From the NCBI GenBank assembly GCA_027604685.1, contig JADHYX010000470.1, positions 1 through 15,786 on the forward strand: a stretch of DNA of 15,786 bases, given 5' to 3'. Positions 9,627-15,786 of the stretch are shown piece by piece (the first letter of the stretch is position 1; each line of letters starts with the position of its first letter). The translations under genes and the position numbers were made by a program. The stretch comes from Lobulomyces angularis (lineage: Eukaryota > Chytridiomycota > Chytridiomycetes > Lobulomycetales > Lobulomycetaceae). The notes beneath the pieces were generated by a model that saw nothing but the letters and a program-made list of their open reading frames with translations, had not been told where the DNA came from and made no database searches.

Positions 9627-10696
9627 ATGTCACTAGATTACTATATTGTTTTGGGTGTAAATAGAAATGCTACAGATTCTGAAATTAAAGTAAGTTTTTC
9701 TAGTTTTTATTTCGGTATTAACTTTAAAATCTTTTTCAGAAATCTTACAGAAAATTAGCTCTTCAGTTTCATCCTGGTAAGAAGAAAAATGCAAATAATG
9801 TTGGAACTAAATTTTTTTAGACAAGCATCCTGAACATTTAAGAGAAGAAGCATCCGAAAAATTTAAACAAGTGTCTGAGGTTTATTTTCTACTCAATCTT
9901 TATTACAAGAATTTTTCAAAATAATTCAATATTTTAAATTTTTCTTTACAAGCTTGAAAATAAGTTTTTAAATGTTATTTTCCTTTTTTTAGGCATACGA
10001 AATTTTAAGTGATAAAGCAAAACGTAGAGCTTATGATAAATATGGAAGTTCCCACAATTTTGCAAATGATAATGGAAGCTTTGATTCAAATGACTTTTTT
10101 AGAGATGCTGGGTTTTCTAACTTTCATTTTCATGATCCAATGGATTTATTTAGGTTTTTTTTTTTTTTTTTATTCTTTTCACTAATGTTTTTTCAATACA
10201 GTGAATTTTTTGGAAATCAGTTTCAATCTAATTCAAAATTTTCAAATTCACCATTTTCAAATTCACCATTTTCCAATTCAGCGTTTTCCAGTTCATTTTT
10301 TAATGATCCTTTTCAAACGGATCCATTTTTTAGTGGAGGCAACAGAAGCGCAGCTAATGCATTTCAAAGTTTCAGTTCTTCCGGCTTTCCAAATAATGGA
10401 GGTTTTTCACAATCTTTCTTTTCTTCCAGTTCTTCTTCCTCTTCTCCCAGACTATCTTCAGTTAGTAAATCCACTTCAACCAGAATAGTTAATGGTCAAG
10501 TAGAAAAAGTTGTTACTACTGTAGATGCTCAAGGAAATGAAACTGTTGAAGTTACCAGAGGTAGTTTACCAATTTCTTTTTTTCTTTTCCTTTTAATTTT
10601 TTTATATTCTTTATAGGAACTCAAGGATCACAAAATTTTCAAACCCAAGTTTTTAAAAATGGAATCGAACAGCAACACAATAAAATGTTAAAATAA
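9627..10696 (+). CDS. Class B J-domain co-chaperone, DNAJB6-like
   Basis: Exons 9627-9689, 9740-9776, 9821-9879, 9993-10153, 10202-10560 and 10617-10696 give 252 residues. The J domain (about 4-70) starts DYYIVLGV, has HPD at 32-34 (the aspartate codon is split by an intron) and ends AYEILSDKAKRRAYDKYG. It stimulates Hsp70 ATPase. Next comes a G/F-like part with DPMDLFSEFFGNQF, then FSNSP repeats, a serine/phenylalanine-rich region with an eight-serine run, and STSTRIVNGQVEKVVTTVD, which resembles the C-terminal signature of animal DNAJB6/DNAJB2. There is no zinc finger or Sis1/Hdj1-type C-terminal domain, so it is class B but not Sis1. DNAJB6 suppresses aggregation of polyglutamine proteins; the same role here is inference. 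Two donors are GTTT rather than GTA. Confidence 0.88.
10239..10298 (+). repeat. 15-bp tandem repeat, about four copies, in the J-protein gene
   Basis: Four successive 15-bp units encode FSNSP, FSNSP, FSNSA and a diverged FSSSF. The copies differ slightly (TCA/TCC, CCA/GCG), so the array is old enough to have drifted. It lies in the serine/phenylalanine-rich region that in DNAJB6 handles client aggregates. Confidence 0.75.
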
Positions 10697-11053
10697 CAGG
10701 AAATTAGATTTTTTTTTTTCTTTTTTTTATAAATTTTATTTTTTTTTTTTTTAAAACCATTGTGTATAATTATTTAATTTATTTTTATTTTTTTTATCGT
10801 CCATGTAAAATGATGGCACCTTTTTTTTTTTAACCAGTTATAAATTTCGTTTAAAAAGATTTGAAGTGTTATTTAATTAGAAAAGAGTTGCAAGTAGTTG
10901 AAGCATAATAGCAATAAAATCTTCTAAAGGAAAAAAAGAACTTATTCAGCGTTCATTTGCAACCAACTTGGTGATAGTTTTTGCTTCACTATCACCAAAT
11001 TTTTTTTTTTTTTTTATACACTGAAAAAAATATGTCCAAACCATAAAGTGACA
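10697..11053. other. Intergenic region after the J-protein gene
   Basis: This is AT-rich with long T-runs just after the J-protein stop, consistent with its 3' UTR. A more mixed segment follows (about 10840-11000) that ends in a perfect hairpin and a T-run. No protein-coding frame of note was found. Confidence 0.5.
10968..10998 (+). ncRNA. Perfect hairpin followed by a T-run; possible 3' end of a small RNA
   Basis: TTGGTGATAG (10968-10977) and CTATCACCAA (10989-10998) pair as a 10-bp stem around an 11-nt loop, followed directly by a run of about 15 T. This is the layout of an RNA polymerase III transcript end. No A/B-box or known RNA family was recognised upstream, so an RNA gene is speculative. 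The hairpin itself is certain. It sits about 55 bp before the next ATG and could instead act in that gene's promoter or 5' UTR. Confidence 0.3.
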
Positions 11054-11473
11054 ATGGAAGCAAAAGAAGTGAAGATAGTAAACAAACTGAAAAGAAGTAA
11101 AGAAGTATTGGATTTGGAAAGAAATGATGAAATAGTAGATCTTACAGCGACTTCTTCGGACGAGGTTGAAATCATAAATATAAAAAAAAAAAAAAAAAAA
11201 AATAATTTATTAACATTATTGGACAATTTGGATTATTTAAGAGCTAAACCAGATTTAGTTAAGAGTGTTTTACAAAATTCTCAAAAAAAAAAAATCGTTA
11301 TAAAAGAGGACAAAAAAAAAAGATTAATTTTGAATTGCTTTTTATGCAAGGTGAAAAATAATGAAGTTGACTACTACTTTAGTTCTGTAAGTGGAAAAAT
11401 TTATTGCATTGGATGTAAAATCAAGTTGGAAAACAGTAATGCAGGAGAACCTTTGGAGAGATTGTACATTTGA
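11054..11473 (+). CDS. Small protein with SUMO-interaction-like motifs and a C4 zinc site
   Basis: One uninterrupted exon of 139 codons from ATG11054 to TGA11471-11473. I do not recognise the family. Residues 25-43 read DEIVDLTATSSDEVEIINI: a hydrophobic VDLT core next to acidic and serine residues, then a second VEIINI core, much like the tandem SUMO-interaction motifs of RNF4-type ubiquitin ligases. A lysine run (44-49) is coded by an A-tract of about 20 nt. Near the C-terminus C95-x2-C98 and C118-x2-C121 form a four-cysteine zinc-binding pattern, too small for a full RING. A nuclear SUMO-dependent adaptor or DNA-repair factor is a fair guess, not shown. An undetected 5' exon is possible. 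Confidence 0.65.
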   Translation: MEAKEVKIVNKLKRSKEVLDLERNDEIVDLTATSSDEVEIINIKKKKKKNNLLTLLDNLDYLRAKPDLVKSVLQNSQKKKIVIKEDKKKRLILNCFLCKVKNNEVDYYFSSVSGKIYCIGCKIKLENSNAGEPLERLYI

Positions 11474-12126
11474 CAAAAATACATATATTATTTATTTATT
11501 ATAAATTTTTTTTATTTATTTTATATTTTAATATTTATAGTAGAATACGCAGTTATTTTTCATTTAGATTGAATCACTTTTTTTTACTTTTTATTTTTTA
11601 ATTTTATTAATAGAGGTCTTTATCAAGTATGTAAAAAAAATATATAGTTAGAGTGACAGCATTTATATTACGTTGACAAAATATTCATTATATTAAAATA
11701 ATTTGTGCAAAGTGAACATTGAAGTTTTAGAATTTTTCAATTTAAATTTTATTGGATTTTTAATGTATCTCAAATCGAATTGTTGCTGATTTCAAGTTGA
11801 TCAGTAACTTTTGAATTGACCTTTTTGTGGAATTTGGAAAATGTTTATTGAGAGAGCTTCATAGCAAAGGAAAAAAGAGTATCTCATCTTCAGTTAAACA
11901 AGTAGCTTTATTTACTTTCCTTTTCTTGTTTCAAATAAAGTTGATTACAGTGTTTCTGGATCTTTTCTTTTAAACAAAAACTGAATTGATTACATTTTTG
12001 GTGAACTCTATTTAAAAAAACACATGAAAACAATGTAATTTTGATTTTTTGAGGCTTAACGCCAATATTCCAAAAAAATTCAAAAAAAAAAAAAAAAATT
12101 CATCGAAAATTTTGCAACTTTTCTCT
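11474..12126. other. Intergenic region, no gene seen
   Basis: About 650 bp of AT-rich sequence with stops in all frames. Roughly 11640-12010 is less extreme in composition and may hold the promoter of the WSC-domain gene, or an undetected first exon carrying its signal peptide. No RNA gene or repeat was recognised. Confidence 0.5.
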
Positions 12127-13449
12127 ATGTCGGTTGAAACTAACTTTGCGTTTGAATTGCATGGTTGTTTTAACGACAATCCGCAGAACTCTCTCTTTTC
12201 AACTCTACTTGCTCCTCCTCAAAATACCCTCTATGAATGTTTAAAGGTATGCGATTCGATTAACTCTCTCTCTCTCTGTGCCTTTGGCAGCTTCGACACT
12301 CTTACTAACTCTCCTCAATGCAGGATGGCTGATTTTACCTCTAATTGGGACCGATTGGGAAATGTTTCCAAGTCAAACTGGTAATTTTTGAAATTTTTTT
12401 ATTAAAGTGTTGTGAAATATATTAAATAGTGATCAAAAATGTTCTGATACAAATATTATAAATGTTCCAAATGGTTGTGGCAAAAGTTCAACAACTAATC
12501 CTCTTTATTCAGTTTTCACAAAAGGTATTGGAAATTTAAATTTTACATATAAAGGGAATGGTCCATCAAATAAGGCACCTATTCCCGCAACTGAAAAATT
12601 GTCGCAATTAAAAGTGGAATTAAAAGGATGTTATTCTGCTTCCTCCGATTTAGTCACACTATCTAAGGATATGACACCACAAGATTGTCTTGCATATTGT
12701 AACTTCACTAATTTTAAATTTTGTGGGATTGCTTATGGTGGTAGAATTTGCTATGGTAGTAATGAAGTTGGTAAGAAAGAAATGAAATTGGAAGAGTGTA
12801 ATGCAGTTTGTCATTATCCCTCCGTAATTAACCAAAATATAAGATGTGGTGGGTTAAGTAGAGATGGAGTAAGACTATCGGTATATGAGCTAGGTAAATT
12901 TTTATTTTTTTAATGATTTCTAATCAATATAAAAAATTCCAAATTTTTTTTTTTTTTTTTGCTAATGAAAAATTAAAAGGTTCTGGAAGTTTATTAAAAG
13001 ATTTATCTTCGCCTACATCCTTAGAAACTAATGTTCCAATCGTAACTAATAATATTCAAATAGAAAAAGATATACCAAAATCAAATTTTTCAACGATACT
13101 AATTACAGTTTTGGTTATTATTGCCTTGTTCTTTTTAGCAATCGGAATGTTTTTAGTGTATAGAATTGAAAAAAAAAAAAAGATGGAAAAGCAAAATAGA
13201 ATATCACAGCTAATATATCCCACAGAATTTATGGAAGGAAAGTTGCCAATACCAATTAAAACTGTAAATAAAGTAGAGGAGGAAAAAAGCAACATCAAAC
13301 TAAACAGTATGTTCATGTTTAAAGAGGCTGGGATTTCAACAGAGAGGAGGAAGCCTCACGCAGAAAAAAGAGAAGGTGCTGGCGTATCCCTTTTTGATTC
13401 GACAGCACCCTTGGTTGTCACAAAAAATCACATTGCTCCTTGGGAATAA
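12127..13449 (+). CDS. Two-WSC-domain single-pass membrane protein
   Basis: Exons 12127-12380, 12430-12893 and 12980-13449 give 395 residues. The second WSC domain (about 147-238) is clear: LKGCYSASSD, a Cys-rich core with CLAYCN, FCGIAYGGRICYG, CNAVC, then CGG and a final LSVYEL. The first (about 9-112) is diverged but keeps the cysteine pattern and ends YSVF. WSC domains bind wall glycans; in yeast they cap cell-wall stress sensors. After a short stalk comes one membrane helix (about 278-300), four lysines, and a tail of about 90 residues. Odd points: no signal peptide at the chosen start, although extracellular cysteine-rich domains require one, so a 5' exon is probably missing; and the stalk is about 35 residues, not the long Ser/Thr-rich rod of yeast Wsc1. 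The frame is open upstream to 12049 but shows no good leader. Confidence 0.75.
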
Positions 13450-13558
13450 AATTCCAAATATAGTACGCCACAGAAAGCCACAACTTCAAGCCAATTTCAA
13501 CGATTGTCAAATTTTTAAAAATTAATTAAAATTAAAAATAGTTAAAAATAAATCACAA

Positions 13559-15377
13559 ATGCATAAACTAATAGAACTCTTACGCTCCATTGGTAAATAC
13601 AACTTTCTTTTGAATTATAATATGCTAAGTGTAATGTATTAATTATATCCTCTCTAGTTTTCTTGGAGTCACAAATCGTTTTTGCAATGTTAGCGAATTG
13701 CATTCAGTTGCCTTCATACATATTATATATTTTGAATTACAAGCTATTTCGTAAAGTTAACTCTTCACTTCAGAAAGCTTATGGAAGGTAAAATAAAATT
13801 TTGAAATAAATACTTAATTTTAATACATTTTGTTTATTAAAAAATATAATAAATTATAATCATTAGTTTAATTGTCATTTTAACATGGATGTTTTGTCCT
13901 TTGGAATTAGTATTAACTGGTGACTTCAATGAACTTTTAGAAGAAGATAACACAGTTGTTATGTCAAATCACTTGATTTATTCTGGTAAATTAATTTTAG
14001 AAATTAACTAAATTAAAGTTATAAAATTTTATTAATTTTATACTTATATATGCATATGAATAATTTTTTTTTTTTAATTATTTTATTTTTATGCCAGACT
14101 GGTGGTATATATGGATATTATCTTGGGTTTCTGGAAAACATGGAAACATAAGAATTATATTAAAAAATTCTTTAAAATATTTACCTTTTTTTGGTAACCT
14201 AAATAAAATAAAACAAAAAATTTCGTTAAAAAGATAAAAAAAAAAAACAAAAAATTTTAGGTTGGGCAATGTCATATTTTGAATTTATATTTTTGACAAG
14301 AAAATGGGTAGCGGATAAAGCAAATTTAACAGAAAATTTAAGTAAATGTAAATCGAACAATTTACCCATTTGGCTTGGTAATTTTTATTTAAAAAATTCT
14401 GCAACATGTAATTTTTATTTTTTTTTTATATAGTCATATTTCCTGAAGGAACTGTTATGTAAAAATTTTCTTTTATTTTTTTATTTTATATTTTTTATTA
14501 GATGTGATGAAACTATACCATCCTCAACAAAATATTTAAAAAAAATGAACTGGGTGGAAAAATATCCACTTTCTAACGTATTGTTGCCTAAACATACAGG
14601 TAATGCATATCGTAGCAAATATTATTTAATTGTTTCTGTTTTTTTTTTTTTTTTTGTAAATAAAAAATAGGGTTGTTTCATTCACTGGATATCTTAAAAC
14701 CAAAATCCTTATATGATGTAACCTTGAGTTATTCCGGTGTCACTGAAGGAAAATTTGCTTATGGTATTAGTTTAAATAACTTTCTACATATTTTTTTTAA
14801 TATTTTTTTTTTTTTTGTAGATGTTTACCCATTAGCAAAAGTTTTTTTTAAAGGGGAAGGACCAAAACGAGTTTACTTAAATATTAAAAGACATGATTTA
14901 AGTAGTATTAGAGGATTTCAAAGTGAAGTTGCAGAAGGCGGTGGCTCTAATGTGTCAGAACGTAGTGAAGAGTTTGGAGATTTTCTTCGAGAACAGTTTT
15001 TGTTAAAAGATTTACAACTAAAAAATTTTTATTCACATCAAGATGATTCATCGAATGATATCGATGAAGCTATACATAACCAGCAGCAAAAAAAGATTGT
15101 AAAATGTACACCGAAAATAAAAGATTTTATTTTTTTGGGTTTAATTTTATTCACTTGCTACTTTACTTTAAATAGAATTTTGGCATTACTTAAAATCAGT
15201 TTGTCTATTAAGCAGACTGGTGGACTTTTTGGTAACAAAAAAAAAAAATAATAATAACATTGACTTTATTTTTTGAATTTTATATTTTTCATTTAATTTA
15301 TTTAATTTTTTGTAGGTACTTCAATTTTAGCAATCTTAATTATGAGAGGTTTAATAACGTACTTTATATTAAACTAA
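13559..15377 (+). CDS. Lysophospholipid acyltransferase (LCLAT1/AGPAT-like), 10 exons
   Basis: Exons 13559-13592, 13658-13787, 13867-13985, 14098-14193, 14261-14377, 14434-14458, 14502-14599, 14671-14763, 14821-15231 and 15316-15377 give 394 residues, in the usual range for LCLAT1/AGPAT3-5. Catalytic motif NHX4D is N89-H90...D95 (its Asp codon split by an intron); LKYLPFFGWAM and IFLTRKW (120-142) form the middle signature; FPEGT (168-172) binds the glycerophosphate; LPKHTGLFHSL and LYDVTLSY follow as in LCLAT1. It transfers acyl groups to lysophospholipids, probably at the ER or mitochondrial membrane. Hydrophobic segments lie near the N-terminus (about 14-38 and 55-72) and at the C-terminus (about 340-355 and 376-393). 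Without the last splice the frame ends at once in NKKKK. It starts 109 bp after the WSC gene. Confidence 0.88.
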
Positions 15378-15786
15378 CATATAGATGTGACAAATTAAAA
15401 AAAATAAAACAAAAACATCTATTTTCTCCTTTTTTAGGTTTTTTAAAATATATATATAAATTGTTATGATAATCATTTCTATGTAGTATTTATAAAATAT
15501 ATTTACTTATTACATACATGTACATTTTTTTTTTTTTTTTTTTTTTTTTTAAGAAAGATAAATAAAAAAATATAAAAAATTAATTTTTATTTATACATTT
15601 TTTATAATAAATTATATATATATTAAATATGTAAATACATTATAAAAAAAAAAATAAATTTTTAAAAATAATATTTTTATGAATTTTTTTTTCCATCTTT
15701 TTTTTTTTTTCTTTTTTTAATTTTTCTTTCTTAACTTTTTTTTTTTGTAAGTGATGAAAACTGTTATTGCATTTTCACTTTAAAAC
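15378..15786. other. AT-rich tail, no gene seen
   Basis: Almost pure A/T with a long T-run near 15525-15550 and AATAAA-type words that could end the acyltransferase transcript. The last 40 bases are a little more mixed and may approach another gene beyond the window, but nothing can be called. Confidence 0.5.

Noticed and set aside
10201..10488. Alternative plus-strand frame in the J-protein exon
   Set aside because: Out of frame with the J domain; its repeats only mirror the 15-bp tandem array.
13056..13316. Minus-strand hydrophobic ORF
   Set aside because: Antisense of the WSC membrane helix and tail; AT-rich coding often gives such shadows.
15754..15783. MKTVIAFSL start at the right edge, like a signal peptide beginning
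   Set aside because: It reaches TAA after nine codons with no donor site seen; too short to call.
1..15786. tRNA, rRNA, CRISPR array, insertion sequence or transposon
   Set aside because: No cloverleaf or B-box-like motif, no regularly spaced repeats, and no transposase or terminal inverted repeats were found by eye.

Overview
The window looks like nuclear DNA of an early-diverging (zoosporic or chytrid-like) fungus. It is very AT-rich, with long A and T homopolymers. The genes are cut by many short GT-AG introns, mostly 40-90 nt, nearly all starting GTA and often carrying an A-run near the 5' end and a T-run before the AG. Most intergenic gaps between tandem genes are about 100 bp. The gene content (a fungal-style GABA/choline-type permease, a FOL3-like dihydrofolate synthase, a FluG-type amidohydrolase, a WSC-domain protein) is fungal. 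The standard genetic code fits, with TAA, TAG and TGA all used as stops. The species cannot be named from sequence alone. All splice models were made by eye from reading frame, GT/AG sites and conserved motifs.

Layout: (1) a possible tail of an upstream gene at 2-85 (+). (2) A FluG-type amidohydrolase (311-1979, +), followed at once by an acylaminoacyl-peptidase-like S9 hydrolase (from 2023, +). The peptidase frame has no ATG at its conserved N-terminus, runs open to a splice acceptor, and joins in frame to the last codons of the amidohydrolase through a candidate 47-nt intron (1976-2022). The two are therefore probably one 1071-residue fusion protein, with a stop codon appearing only if that intron is kept. 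This is the most unusual thing in the window. (3) FOL3-like dihydrofolate synthase (4730-6199, +), convergent with (4) an eight-exon amino-acid/GABA-type permease (6530-8477, -). (5) An intergenic region of about 1.1 kb with a GC-rich promoter-like patch. (6) A DNAJB6-like class B J-protein (9627-10696, +). (7) A small intronless protein with SUMO-interaction-like motifs and a C4 zinc site (11054-11473, +). (8) A two-WSC-domain single-pass membrane protein (12127-13449, +). (9) An LCLAT1/AGPAT-type lysophospholipid acyltransferase with ten exons (13559-15377, +). (10) An AT-rich tail with no gene seen.

The genes do not form an operon or an obvious gene cluster; this is ordinary compact fungal housekeeping sequence. 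The two hydrolase domains that appear physically joined could act on related amide-bonded substrates. That functional link is inference.
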